A stretch of DNA of 64,000 nucleotides, from contig JACQZQ010000113.1 in the NCBI GenBank assembly GCA_016213785.1, positions 1 to 64,000 of the forward strand, in the 5' to 3' direction. Below, in pieces: positions 53,046 to 62,303 of the stretch. This DNA is from Acidobacteriota bacterium (GTDB lineage: Bacteria; Acidobacteriota; Blastocatellia; Chloracidobacteriales; JADJPF01). The notes below the pieces were generated by a model. That model was not told the DNA's origin. It made no database searches and worked only from the letters and a program-made list of their open reading frames with translations. The position numbers and the translations under genes were made by a program. How positions within the stretch are numbered: position 1 is the first letter of the stretch; the number at the start of each line of letters is the position of its first letter.

Positions 53046-53351
53046 AATGCCATTAAGATGAGTTTTTAATTGAAAAAGATGTTTAAGGTAAAAATTTGTC
53101 TTTGTTAAATTTTTCTTTTACAAACTATTGCTCCTAAAGAAAAATTAAGTTCTACTTAAAATACTTAAGATATTTAAGATATTTAAGATATTTAATTAAA
53201 CCTTGTATAAAATCTAGAGTTAAATTAAATAACCACCGATTTTGGTTTAGTCTATTTTAACAATATGAGAAAATAGAATTCTCAAGCAAGTAAATTTGTT
53301 ATTATAACTAAACTAATGACATATTAAACTTAAAAACACAGGCTTTTAGAC
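53046..53351. other. AT-rich upstream region with 9-base repeats
   Basis: About 300 bases between divergent genes. TTAAGATAT is repeated three times without gaps at 53165-53191, with diverged copies on both sides. Regular AT steps of this kind can bend DNA. No clear promoter pair is visible; the ATG at 53352 lacks a strong ribosome binding site. Confidence 0.5.
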
Positions 53352-54386
53352 ATGAAGATTCTGGTTACAGGCGGCGCAGGTTTTATTGGAACTAATTTTA
53401 TTAGAATGATGGTGTTAAATCATCGTGAACATAAAATTATTAACCTAGATAAACTTACTTATGCTGGTAATACAGATAACCTATCAGATTTAGTAGATTA
53501 TCCAAACTATAGTTTTTACGTAGGGGATATTTGTCAGCCAGATCATGTTGAACCAGTAATAACAGGAGTAGATGCAGTTGTTCATTTTGCAGCGGAATCA
53601 CACGTTGATCGTAGTATTCAAGATGCTGCCCCATTTGTAATAACAAATATATTTGGGACACAACTACTTTTAGACTTTGCTAGAGAGGCAAGAGTATCTC
53701 GTTTTATTTACGTGTCTAGTGATCAAATAGGTGGTAGCTTGCTGCCAGGAATTTACCTAAGAGAAAACTCGCCAGCTTCTCCTAATAATCCTTATGCAGC
53801 AAGTAAAGCGGCATCCGAGCATTTAGTTTATGCTGCTTATCATATACATCAATTTCCTAGCATTGTAGCCAGGCTTTCAAGTTGTTATGGCCCATATCAA
53901 TATCCAGAAAAGCTAATTCCTTTAGTCATTGCTAATGCCTTAGAATTTAAGCCGCTACCTGTTTATGGGGATGGTTTACACGTTCGAGATTGGCTTTTTG
54001 CTGATGATGCTTGTAAGGCTATCTATCAATTACTACTTAAAGGGCGAATAGGGCAGATTTACAATGTTGGCGCAAGAATGGAGAAAACAAATTTAGAAGT
54101 AATAAAACGAATATTAAAGCTTTTAGACCGCCCAGAAAAATTAATTACTTTTGTTACTGATCGGCCCGGACATGATAGACGCTATGCTGTTGATCCAGGA
54201 AAAATAGAAAGAGAACTTTCTTGGCGACCACAAACAGAATTTGAAGAAGGTTTACGTAAAACCATAGACTGGTATTTAAGAAATATTGAATGGCTAGCAG
54301 ATACTCGCTCTAGTAGCTATCGTGAATATTATGAGAGTCTTTATAGTAGCCGTTTTGCTGTAGAACCAACTAAACCAGAGTTTTAG
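53352..54386 (+). CDS. RmlB-like dTDP-glucose 4,6-dehydratase family protein, altered active site
   Basis: A 344-residue extended SDR. Overall it follows RmlB: GGAGFIGTNFI (NAD-binding), HFAAESHVDRSI, YAASKAASEH (YxxxK), CYGPYQYPEKLIPL, VYGDGLHVRDWLF, NVGARMEKTNLEVI and RPGHDRRYAVDP. Two catalytic spots differ. The usual S/T-T-D-E-V-Y-G is SSDQIGGS, so the acid-base Glu of the Asp-Glu pair is Gln, and the R-x-S-N-C motif has Ser in place of Asn. Dehydration may be weakened or lost, leaving an oxidase/epimerase-like activity. It stands alone rather than with rmlA, rmlC or rmlD. Confidence 0.8.
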   Translation: MKILVTGGAGFIGTNFIRMMVLNHREHKIINLDKLTYAGNTDNLSDLVDYPNYSFYVGDICQPDHVEPVITGVDAVVHFAAESHVDRSIQDAAPFVITNIFGTQLLLDFAREARVSRFIYVSSDQIGGSLLPGIYLRENSPASPNNPYAASKAASEHLVYAAYHIHQFPSIVARLSSCYGPYQYPEKLIPLVIANALEFKPLPVYGDGLHVRDWLFADDACKAIYQLLLKGRIGQIYNVGARMEKTNLEVIKRILKLLDRPEKLITFVTDRPGHDRRYAVDPGKIERELSWRPQTEFEEGLRKTIDWYLRNIEWLADTRSSSYREYYESLYSSRFAVEPTKPEF

Positions 54387-54453
54387 AATCCACAAAATAC
54401 AATTTAGCTTAAGAGAAATTTCTTAGGTTAACGTTTTTTGCTACTTGTTTTGA

Positions 54454-54483
54454 TTGACCTAACTAGAAGCCACACAATAAAAT
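54454..54483 (+). promoter_or_regulatory. Candidate pckG promoter
   Basis: TTGACC (54454-54459) and TAAAAT (54478-54483) are 18 bases apart, each with one mismatch to the sigma-70 consensus. The start codon is 72 bases further on, behind AAGGAG. Confidence 0.45.
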
Positions 54484-54555
54484 ACCTCAACATTTTCAGC
54501 TTATTATTAGATATATTAATTTTGTTTTCTTAAGATAAGAAAGGAGCTTTTATTT

Positions 54556-56412
54556 ATGAGTAGCGCAAGACAGGTATCGCTTACGATTCCTGATTATGTA
54601 AAAAATCAAAAGTTAATTGCTTGGGTACGTGAAGTTGTTGACCTTTGCAAACCAGATAATGTTTATTGGTGTGATGGTTCAGAAGAAGAATACAACAGGC
54701 TTTGTGATCTTATGGTCGAGAGTGGGACACTTAAACGACTCAATTCAGAAAAGCGCCCAAATAGCTTTCTTGCGCTATCTGATCCTAGTGATGTTGCTCG
54801 TGTAGAGGATAGAACCTTTATTTGCAGCCTTCGCCGAGAAGATGCTGGCCCAACAAATAATTGGGTTGATCCAAAAGAAATGAAAGCTACCCTTGTAGGA
54901 CTTTTTGATGGTGCTATGCGTGGTCGTACTATGTATATAGTACCATTTAGTATGGGGCCATTAGGATCTTCTATATCGCATATTGGTGTAGAGATTAGTG
55001 ACTCTCCTTACGTTGTTGTAAATATGCGCATAATGACCAGAATGGGGCGTAAAGCCTTAGAAGTGCTAGGAGAAGGTGATTTTGTTCCCTGTCTACATTC
55101 TGTAGGAATGCCTCTTTTAGATGGTCAAAAAGATATTTCCTGGCCTTGTAATAAAGACAATAAATATATTGTTCATTTTCCAGAAGAACATTCTATTTGG
55201 TCTTTTGGTAGTGGTTATGGTGGAAATGCTTTGTTAGGAAAGAAATGCTTTGCCCTACGTATTGCTTCTACAATGGGGCGTGACCAAGGTTGGCTTGCTG
55301 AACATATGTTAATTTTAGGTGTAGAAGATCCTAAGGGCAAGAAAACCTATGTTGCAGCAGCTTTTCCAAGTGCTTGTGGAAAAACAAACTTTGCAATGTT
55401 AATTCCACCTAAGTCTTTTGAAGGCTATAAAGTTACTACAATTGGTGATGATATTGCCTGGATTAAACCTTCCGAAGATGGAACTCTTCATGCAATTAAT
55501 CCAGAAGCAGGTTATTTTGGGGTTGCTCCAGGCACTTCTTATAAATCAAACCCTAATGCAATGGAGTCTATAAAGAAGAATACAATTTTTACCAATGTAG
55601 CTTTAACTCCAGATGGTGATGTATGGTGGGAAGGGATGACAGACCAAGCACCAGAAGAGCTTACAGATTGGCAAGGCAAAGCTTGGACTCCTGATTGTGG
55701 CCGTAAGGCAGCCCATCCAAATGCTAGATTTACTGCTCCTGCTTATCAATGTCCATCAATTGATCCTGATTGGGAGAATCCAAAAGGTGTACCAATTAGT
55801 GCGTTTATTTTTGGTGGTAGGCGTGCAAGTGTAGTCCCATTAGTTTATCAAGCTGTAAACTGGAATTTTGGAGTTTATCTTGCTGCTACAATTGGCTCAG
55901 AGACTACTGCTGCTGCTGCTGGGCAAATAGGACAGGTAAGACGCGATCCTATGGCAATGTTACCTTTCTGCGGCTATCACATGGGAAGTTATTTTAATCA
56001 CTGGCTAAAAATGGGTAGGGAAATTTCTAATCCTCCTAGAATTTTCTGTGTTAATTGGTTTAGAAAAGATAAAGACGGGAACTTTATGTGGCCTGGCTTT
56101 GGCGAAAATATGAGGGTATTAAAATGGATTGTTGATCGAGTACATGGTAGGGCCTATGCTACAGAAAGTCCTCTTGGATGGATGCCTCGTTATGAAGATT
56201 TAGACTGGAGAGGTGCAGACTTTACAGCAGAAGATTTTAACGAAGTAATGTCTATTGACCGTGAAGCTTGGAAAAAAGAAGTCCTTTCACATGAGGAACT
56301 TTTTGAAACTCTTTACGATAGATTGCCTAGAGAATTCTTTTTAATGAGAGAGCTATTATTATCTTCGCTTTGGCGTTCTCCTACTCTTTGGGGGCTTGCA
56401 GCAGAAAGATAG
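54556..56412 (+). CDS. pckG: Phosphoenolpyruvate carboxykinase (GTP)
   Basis: A 618-residue GTP-type PEPCK of normal length, which converts oxaloacetate and GTP to PEP, CO2 and GDP. Landmarks: the P-loop [15 protein letters not shown] (the GTP-class form, with the reactive Cys in SACGKTN), [10 protein letters not shown] metal-binding motif, [15 protein letters not shown], and [14 protein letters not shown]. The ATG has AAGGAG at a proper distance. A strong terminator follows, so it is a single-gene transcript. It implies gluconeogenesis from C4 acids. Confidence 0.97.
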   Translation: MSSARQVSLTIPDYVKNQKLIAWVREVVDLCKPDNVYWCDGSEEEYNRLCDLMVESGTLKRLNSEKRPNSFLALSDPSDVARVEDRTFICSLRREDAGPTNNWVDPKEMKATLVGLFDGAMRGRTMYIVPFSMGPLGSSISHIGVEISDSPYVVVNMRIMTRMGRKALEVLGEGDFVPCLHSVGMPLLDGQKDISWPCNKDNKYIVHFPEEHSIWSFGSGYGGNALLGKKCFALRIASTMGRDQGWLAEHMLILGVEDPKGKKTYVAAAFPSACGKTNFAMLIPPKSFEGYKVTTIGDDIAWIKPSEDGTLHAINPEAGYFGVAPGTSYKSNPNAMESIKKNTIFTNVALTPDGDVWWEGMTDQAPEELTDWQGKAWTPDCGRKAAHPNARFTAPAYQCPSIDPDWENPKGVPISAFIFGGRRASVVPLVYQAVNWNFGVYLAATIGSETTAAAAGQIGQVRRDPMAMLPFCGYHMGSYFNHWLKMGREISNPPRIFCVNWFRKDKDGNFMWPGFGENMRVLKWIVDRVHGRAYATESPLGWMPRYEDLDWRGADFTAEDFNEVMSIDREAWKKEVLSHEELFETLYDRLPREFFLMRELLLSSLWRSPTLWGLAAER

Positions 56413-56432
56413 CGCTTTTTATTTTATTTAAT

Positions 56433-56465
56433 AAAATAGCTCAGGAACCTTTCCTGAGCTATTTT
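56433..56465 (+). terminator. Rho-independent terminator of pckG
   Basis: AAAATAGCTCAGGAA (56433-56447) and TTCCTGAGCTATTTT (56451-56465) form a perfect 15-pair stem with a three-base loop. The right arm ends in a T-run. It lies 21 bases after the pckG stop. Confidence 0.9.
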
Positions 56466-56486
56466 AGCTTATCAGAAAATTAGTTT

Positions 56487-57566
56487 ATGAGTAGCAAAAC
56501 CTTAAGACAAGAATGGTGGTTATTTTCTCCTAGCATTGACCTAAGCGTATTTCTAGGCAGCGCAATTATTTCTTTACTTGCGCTTTTTATTGGTGCAAAG
56601 CTAGGTGTACTTAAGACAACTACTCCTGATTGGGCTTGGATTGTAGCTGTTTTGCTTATTGATGTTGCACATGTTTATTCTACTGGTTTTCGAGTTTATT
56701 TAGATAATGAAGAACTTAAACGCCGTCCTTGGCTTTATATTTTAGTTCCTACAATAGCTCTAATTTTAGGGACTTTACTTTATTCTCAAGGTGAGTTGGT
56801 TTTCTGGCGTATAGTAGCTTATCTAGCTGTTTTTCATTTTGTACGCCAGCAATATGGCTGGGTTGCGCTCTATCGTGCTAAATTAAGGGAAAATGGCCGC
56901 TTAAGCTGGTGGATTGATACTTTAGCTATTTATTCTGCTACTCTTTATCCACTAATTTATTGGCATACTCATTTACCAAGGCGTTTTTGGTGGTTTTTAA
57001 CAGGAGATTTTCTTTCTATACCAAAGCTTATTTGTGATATTACTGAGCCTATTTATTATATTTCTTTAGTAGCCTATCTAATTAAAAGTCTTTATTATGG
57101 CTTAATTAAAAAACATTGGAATCCTGGAAAAGATATTGTTTTAATAACTACAGCGCTTTGCTGGTATATAGGGATAGTTGGCTATAACTCAGATTATGCA
57201 TTTACTGTTACTAATGTAATTATTCATGGAGTACCTTATTTAGCCCTAGTTTATTGGTATAGTCGTCAAAAGTGTGATGAATACAAAGGTAGAGGTGTTT
57301 ATAGATTATTTTCTCAGGGGCCAGTAAATTTTTTACTCCTGCTTTGGGCGTTAGCTTATGTTGAGGAATTACTTTGGGATCGAGGAGTTTGGCATGATAG
57401 AAGCTGGTTTTTTGGTGAACCTTGGCAAATAGATATTAAATTTATCTTAGTTCCACTTTTAGCTTTACCTCAGATTACGCACTATATCTTAGATGGTTTT
57501 ATTTGGCGGCGTAAATCTAATCCTACTTTTTCTCTCATCTCTAACGCTCAGGCAGCTTCTCGTTAG
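56487..57566 (+). CDS. Polytopic membrane protein of unknown function
   Basis: A 359-residue protein with about eight to nine hydrophobic helices (for example FLGSAIISLLALFIGAKL, WAWIVAVLLIDVAHVYSTGF, WYIGIVGYNSDYAFTVTNV). Polar residues within helices include several His (DVAHVYS, FHFVRQQYGW, VIIHGVPYLALVYWYSRQK, ITHYILDGFIWRR), spaced like metal or heme ligands in membrane hydroxylases or desaturases, but I recognise no complete box pattern. It begins 22 bases after the pckG terminator and overlaps the convergent S24-like gene by 26 bases at its 3' end. Confidence 0.72.
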   Translation: MSSKTLRQEWWLFSPSIDLSVFLGSAIISLLALFIGAKLGVLKTTTPDWAWIVAVLLIDVAHVYSTGFRVYLDNEELKRRPWLYILVPTIALILGTLLYSQGELVFWRIVAYLAVFHFVRQQYGWVALYRAKLRENGRLSWWIDTLAIYSATLYPLIYWHTHLPRRFWWFLTGDFLSIPKLICDITEPIYYISLVAYLIKSLYYGLIKKHWNPGKDIVLITTALCWYIGIVGYNSDYAFTVTNVIIHGVPYLALVYWYSRQKCDEYKGRGVYRLFSQGPVNFLLLLWALAYVEELLWDRGVWHDRSWFFGEPWQIDIKFILVPLLALPQITHYILDGFIWRRKSNPTFSLISNAQAASR

Positions 57567-58020
57567 TAATTATCTTATACCAGGATTTCTCAATAGCAAG
57601 ACCTTCAATTATTCCTCTAATCTCTAAGGCAGAAGGCAAAATTAACAGATCAGGCTTAAAATCTAATGCTCTAAGAGCTACGCCTTGACCAATAATAAAA
57701 ATCTGTTTAATTAGAATATGATCGTTATGTCTGATAAGTGCGATTTGGCCGTTATAAGCTTTATTTGTACGGCGTACAGCTAAATAGTCACCTTTAGCTG
57801 CAATTAAAAAATCAGGTGCTTCTAATAGCTCTAAAACAATCCATCCATTAGCTTTAGCATTAAAGCCAGTAATATCAGCAGGAATTTTAATTTTACCTTC
57901 ATCTAGCTCAAAAGAATGTTTAGCTGCTAACTTAGTTTTATATATAGGGTATTCTAGCCCTAAATCTAGCCGACAAGGTTTAATGCTAATACTATTTCCT
58001 AGGTCTATATCTTCTAGCAT
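57541..58020 (-). CDS. S24/LexA-like peptidase-fold protein without HTH
   Basis: A 159-residue protein. The C-terminal half resembles the LexA/S24 fold: GDYLAVRRTNKAYNGQIAL, ILIKQIFIIGQG, then LEIRGIIEGLAI, matching the usual GDxVxV, VKR and IxGxVVG strands. The catalytic Ser-Met (G-x-S-M) expected before GDY is missing: the stretch reads LELLEAPDFLIAAK. The Lys in ILIKQI matches the catalytic lysine position. There is no helix-turn-helix. It could be a degenerate or scaffold version. It starts nine bases after the end of the first TMTC-like gene, so it is cotranscribed with it. Confidence 0.55.
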   Translation of the reverse strand: MLEDIDLGNSISIKPCRLDLGLEYPIYKTKLAAKHSFELDEGKIKIPADITGFNAKANGWIVLELLEAPDFLIAAKGDYLAVRRTNKAYNGQIALIRHNDHILIKQIFIIGQGVALRALDFKPDLLILPSALEIRGIIEGLAIEKSWYKIITNEKLPER

Positions 58021-58029
58021 TATGCTTTC

Positions 58030-60087
58030 CTAATTAGGGCATTTAACCTCAGATTCAGGATTAAGAGCCTGTTTGTTTATCTCAATAAGCTGTTTTTTTG
58101 CATCAGCATTTGAAGGGCTTAACTTTATATAAAGTTCGATTTCTTTTCTGGCTTCTTTATAGAGGTGCATATCAGCATAAACTAAACCAAGTTCATAATG
58201 TGCTTGAGAGAGTTGCGAATTACTAGATAAAGCTTTGAGTAAATAGCTTTTTGCTCCACATAAATCAGTCTTCATTCTAAACAATGCTCCATAAACTATA
58301 TAAGCGTCAAGTTCATTAGGATCTATTTTTAATGCTTTGTCTAAAGACTCTTGAGCTTGATCAAGTTTATTTTGTTTTTGCAAAACTTTAGCTAAATTTA
58401 TTCTTGGCTCAGCAAAATAAGGGTCTAAGTCTATAGCTTTTTTCATTTCTTGTTCAGCTTTTTCTAAATCACCTTGAAAAAAAATAGCTAAAGCTAATTC
58501 ATGCTGGAGTTTAGCATTAGGGATAATTAGACTAGAAGCTTTTTGAAAGGCTTCTACAGCTTTAGTGTAATTTTTTTGTTTTTGATAAATTCTAGCTAAT
58601 GGGACATAAGCATTAGCAGAATTAGGTGCAAGCTCAATAGCTTTTTCTAGCAAAGGTAGAGCTTTTTCGTCAAAACCTTGATCAATATAAAGACTTGCTA
58701 AAGAAGAGTAGGATTGTGGATATTTTGGAGCTATTTCTATAAGCTTTTTATAATACTTTTCTGCTTCTAATAATTCTCCTTTTTCTTCATAAATTCCAGC
58801 TATAGCTGTAGTCATCTTAAAATGATTTGGAACAAGTTTTAGTACAGAACCAAATAAAGCAAAATTATCCTTAAAGTCTAAATTACGATAGTAAGTACGA
58901 ATAGATAATGATGTTAATAAAATAATTGCTAAACCAATAGAGAGTTTTTGCCAACCTATCTTCTTGATTTGATAGAGTATTAAAGCCAATAATAAACAAA
59001 CACTTGCAACAGGGAAATAAATGGTTCTTTCTGCAATTAAAACACCAGTAGGAAGAAATATATTAGATACAATACTTGTAGTAACATAGAAAAATAAAAT
59101 TGCATAAGATAGTGCAGGTCTTTTGTTTATCTGCCATAATCCAATAATCACTAAAGAAAAAATTACTAATAAAGAGAAAATTACTAGAAAACTTAAACTT
59201 GTAGTCCTAGGAATTACATCATAGGTATATTCTGTATAAAGTTTATCAGGCCAAATTAGCATCCTAAAATATTCTTTATAACCTAAACTCATTGTATAAA
59301 CACGAGTTAAGAAAGATTCTCTTCCTAAAAATTGTCCTCCTTTAGGAATACCAAGAACTTTAGTAACAGAAACACGAATAATTAAATAAGGGATTGTAGT
59401 TAGTATATAGCCTAGTAATTTAGGGTTAGGCTTAAGTTTAGCAATCCAACTGCTTTCTGTACACATTTGAACAAGTAATAAAACCCCAACAAAAACTATT
59501 CCGCTTTCTTTGCAAAGCAGTGAAAGGAAATAATTTAATAAAGAAAAGATATACCACCATTTATTTTTTGAGGATTTTACATAACCAAACCAAGAGATAA
59601 GTAAAAACATAGTTGCTAAAAGCTCAGGACGACCATAAATTGCCGCAACTGCTTCAGAATGAACAGGATGAACAGCAAAAAATAATGAACAAAGTAAAGC
59701 TATATATTTGTTCTTGCAGTAATTATTGCTAAGCCAATAAATTAAAAAGGAGTTAATAATATGAATAAATATATTTACTAGGTGATATCCATAGGTGTCT
59801 TGTCCAGAAATAGCAAAATTTAGTGCATAAGTTACATGTGTTAAAGGCCGATAAAGCCCTTCATTATTGTTATCTCCCCAATAGGGCTGTAGAAATAGAT
59901 TAGGTATATCAGCGAGTTTTTTTAAGTTAGGGTTGTCTTTTACTATTATAAGGTCATCATAAACAAAATCACCTAAAAGGCTATTAGAAAAACAAATTAG
60001 CGGAAGCAAAATTATTATTAGAACAATAAGAAAATTTTTTTGAGATTCTTGGATATTATCAAAAGGATTATTTGTTTTAGAACTCAT
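58030..60087 (-). CDS. TMTC-like GT-C membrane protein with C-terminal TPRs (copy 1)
   Basis: A 685-residue protein. Residues ~20-430 hold about ten transmembrane helices. The first loop has GDFVYDDLIIVKDNPNLKKL (an acidic D-D pair near the membrane) and GLYRPLTHVTYALNF, the pattern shared with eukaryotic TMTC O-mannosyltransferases and bacterial DUF1736-type homologues; HPVHSEAVAAIYGRPEL follows. Residues ~435-680 are seven or so TPRs (LEKAIELAPNSANAYVPLA, KKAIDLDPYFAEPRINLA). It is likely a lipid-linked-sugar transferase acting on extracytoplasmic substrates. The next gene upstream on the same strand is a close paralogue. Confidence 0.85.
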   Translation of the reverse strand: MSSKTNNPFDNIQESQKNFLIVLIIILLPLICFSNSLLGDFVYDDLIIVKDNPNLKKLADIPNLFLQPYWGDNNNEGLYRPLTHVTYALNFAISGQDTYGYHLVNIFIHIINSFLIYWLSNNYCKNKYIALLCSLFFAVHPVHSEAVAAIYGRPELLATMFLLISWFGYVKSSKNKWWYIFSLLNYFLSLLCKESGIVFVGVLLLVQMCTESSWIAKLKPNPKLLGYILTTIPYLIIRVSVTKVLGIPKGGQFLGRESFLTRVYTMSLGYKEYFRMLIWPDKLYTEYTYDVIPRTTSLSFLVIFSLLVIFSLVIIGLWQINKRPALSYAILFFYVTTSIVSNIFLPTGVLIAERTIYFPVASVCLLLALILYQIKKIGWQKLSIGLAIILLTSLSIRTYYRNLDFKDNFALFGSVLKLVPNHFKMTTAIAGIYEEKGELLEAEKYYKKLIEIAPKYPQSYSSLASLYIDQGFDEKALPLLEKAIELAPNSANAYVPLARIYQKQKNYTKAVEAFQKASSLIIPNAKLQHELALAIFFQGDLEKAEQEMKKAIDLDPYFAEPRINLAKVLQKQNKLDQAQESLDKALKIDPNELDAYIVYGALFRMKTDLCGAKSYLLKALSSNSQLSQAHYELGLVYADMHLYKEARKEIELYIKLSPSNADAKKQLIEINKQALNPESEVKCPN

Positions 60088-60194
60088 GTCAACCCAAAAG
60101 TTTTTTATTTTAATAAAGATGTTAGGAAATTATACTAAAAAACTAGCTTTCCCTACTTATGATAACATCATTTTTTTAGCTAATGAATTAAATA

Positions 60195-62246
60195 TTAGTT
60201 AGGACAATCAATAGGAGTTAAAGAAGAGTTAATTTCTTTATTAAGAGAAGTTAGAGTTTCTTTAGCCTCTTCAAATTTAGGGTTAAGGTTAAGCGCTATT
60301 ATTAATTGGCTCTTAGCTTCAGCAAAAAGATTAAGTTTAGAAAAAACTCTTGCTAAATTATAGTGAGTTTCTGCTATCTTATTATTTAATGAAATAGACT
60401 TAAGTAGATAGCTTTTTGCTTCACATAATTTGTTTTGTTCAAATAGGTTAGCTCCATAGAGGTTATAAATATCAGCATCATTAGGAGCCATTTTTATTGC
60501 TTTATCTAAAATAATAATAGCTTCTTCATAGCGATTTTGTTTTTGTAAAATTTTAGCTAAGTTTACTAGAGGCTCATAAAAGCTAGAATCTAGCTCAATA
60601 GCTTTTTTCATACGTATTTCAGCTTGTTTTAAGTCACCTACTTTATAAAAAGCTAGTCCAACTTCATATTCTAGTTGTGGATTGGGTTGATAGACGTTTT
60701 TAGTGACTTCTAAGATTGACTCTAAGGCTTTTTGATAGTTTTCTTTTATATCATATAAACGTGCCATTGCTAAATGACCTGGAACAGAATTAGGATTTAC
60801 TGAAAGTTCCTTTTGAGCCAAAGGTAGCGCTTCTTCATACCTATTTTGTTTAATATATATATTTGCTAGTGTTCCGCAAGCATAATAGCTACATGGAGTT
60901 TGCTCTACAATTTTTTTATAGCATTCCTCAGCTTTTGCTAAATCACCTTTTTTCTCATAAACTGCTGCTAATTGATAAACTTGGCTTGTAAGTCCAGGAG
61001 AATACTTAAGGATAGAATGAATAAATACTATATCGTTTTGAAAATCTAAGTTACGGTAATATGTCCTAAAAGAAGCTAAGGCTAAAATACCTATTGATAA
61101 AAGAACTACTAGTTTTTGCCATCCAAATTGATAAAGCTTATAAAATATTATCGCAAAAAGTAAACATATAGAAAAAGATGCTAAGTAAACACCTCGTTCT
61201 GTAACTATACTACCAGTAGGGAAAATTATGTTAGACACTGCACTACTAGCAACAAAGAAAAATAGTATTGAAAAAGCGAGTAAAGGGTTTTTATTTAATT
61301 GCCAAATTCCTATGGCAAGAACACTAAGAATTAATAATAGAGCTAGTATAACAGGTAGAGTAAAGGTCGTTACTTTAGGGATTATTTGATAGCTATAAAC
61401 TGTTGCAAGGTCTTTAGGCCAGATTAAAAGCTCAAAATATTTAACATAGCCTAGAATCATTACACATAAGCGAGTTAAAAACGTTTCATCAGTAAAAAAC
61501 TGTCCTGTTTTAGGCATACCAAGAGTTTTAGTAACAGCTACTCTCATTATCAAATAAGGAATTGTTGCTAAGATATAGCCTATTAATTTAGGAGATGGTT
61601 TTAGTTTGCTAAACCAAGATTTTTCTGTACAAATTTGTGCTAGTAGTAAAAGCCCTAGCAAGATAATTCCAGTTTCTTTAGAGAGTAATGCTAGAAAATA
61701 ACTTATTAGCGAAAAAATATATAGATAACTTTTTTGTGAAGATTTTATATAAAAAATCCAAGCACCAAGCAAAAACATAGTAGTTAAAAGCTCAGGACGA
61801 CCATAAATTGTTGCTACTGGTTCGCTATGTATTGGGTGGACAGCAAAAAAGAGTGCCGCAAGTAATGATAAAAGCTTGATTTTAGAGTAGTTATTACATA
61901 ACCAATAAATAAGTAAACAATTAATTGTATGTATAAGTATATTAACTAGATGATAACCATATGGATTTAATTGGTTTATAGCAAAATCTATAGCAAAGGT
62001 TAAATTAGTTAATGGTCTATAACCTCCAGCAGGGTCATTTTTACCAAAATAGTTTTCAGCAAATAGAGTAGGTATATAAGCTAGAGATTTAACATTATAT
62101 TTATCTACTATTAAAGTAGTATCGTCAGATATAAATTCCCCTAGTAAGCTATTAGCAAAACAAATAAAACTTACTAAAACTACTGTTAATACTATTAATA
62201 TATTTTCTTTAGTTTCTTCAGAGATATTAAAGCTCATATTTGCCAA
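60195..62246 (-). CDS. TMTC-like GT-C membrane protein with C-terminal TPRs (copy 2)
   Basis: A 683-residue paralogue of the protein at 58030-60087, with matching architecture: LLGEFISDDTTLIVDKYNVK, YRPLTNLTFAIDFA, HPIHSEPVATIYGRPEL, then TPRs (AIELDSSFYEPLVNLAKIL, KAIKMAPNDADIYNLYG). The two differ mainly in loops and in the TPR region, which suggests an old tandem duplication with divergent partners. The acidic loop is kept, with D-D spacing FISDD against VYDD. It lies upstream of copy 1 with about 107 bases between. Confidence 0.85.
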   Translation of the reverse strand: MANMSFNISEETKENILIVLTVVLVSFICFANSLLGEFISDDTTLIVDKYNVKSLAYIPTLFAENYFGKNDPAGGYRPLTNLTFAIDFAINQLNPYGYHLVNILIHTINCLLIYWLCNNYSKIKLLSLLAALFFAVHPIHSEPVATIYGRPELLTTMFLLGAWIFYIKSSQKSYLYIFSLISYFLALLSKETGIILLGLLLLAQICTEKSWFSKLKPSPKLIGYILATIPYLIMRVAVTKTLGMPKTGQFFTDETFLTRLCVMILGYVKYFELLIWPKDLATVYSYQIIPKVTTFTLPVILALLLILSVLAIGIWQLNKNPLLAFSILFFFVASSAVSNIIFPTGSIVTERGVYLASFSICLLFAIIFYKLYQFGWQKLVVLLSIGILALASFRTYYRNLDFQNDIVFIHSILKYSPGLTSQVYQLAAVYEKKGDLAKAEECYKKIVEQTPCSYYACGTLANIYIKQNRYEEALPLAQKELSVNPNSVPGHLAMARLYDIKENYQKALESILEVTKNVYQPNPQLEYEVGLAFYKVGDLKQAEIRMKKAIELDSSFYEPLVNLAKILQKQNRYEEAIIILDKAIKMAPNDADIYNLYGANLFEQNKLCEAKSYLLKSISLNNKIAETHYNLARVFSKLNLFAEAKSQLIIALNLNPKFEEAKETLTSLNKEINSSLTPIDCPN

Positions 62247-62303
62247 TTAAACGAGATATTTTCTTTATTTTTTATAAATAATATGACTAGACCACTAAAA
62301 TAT

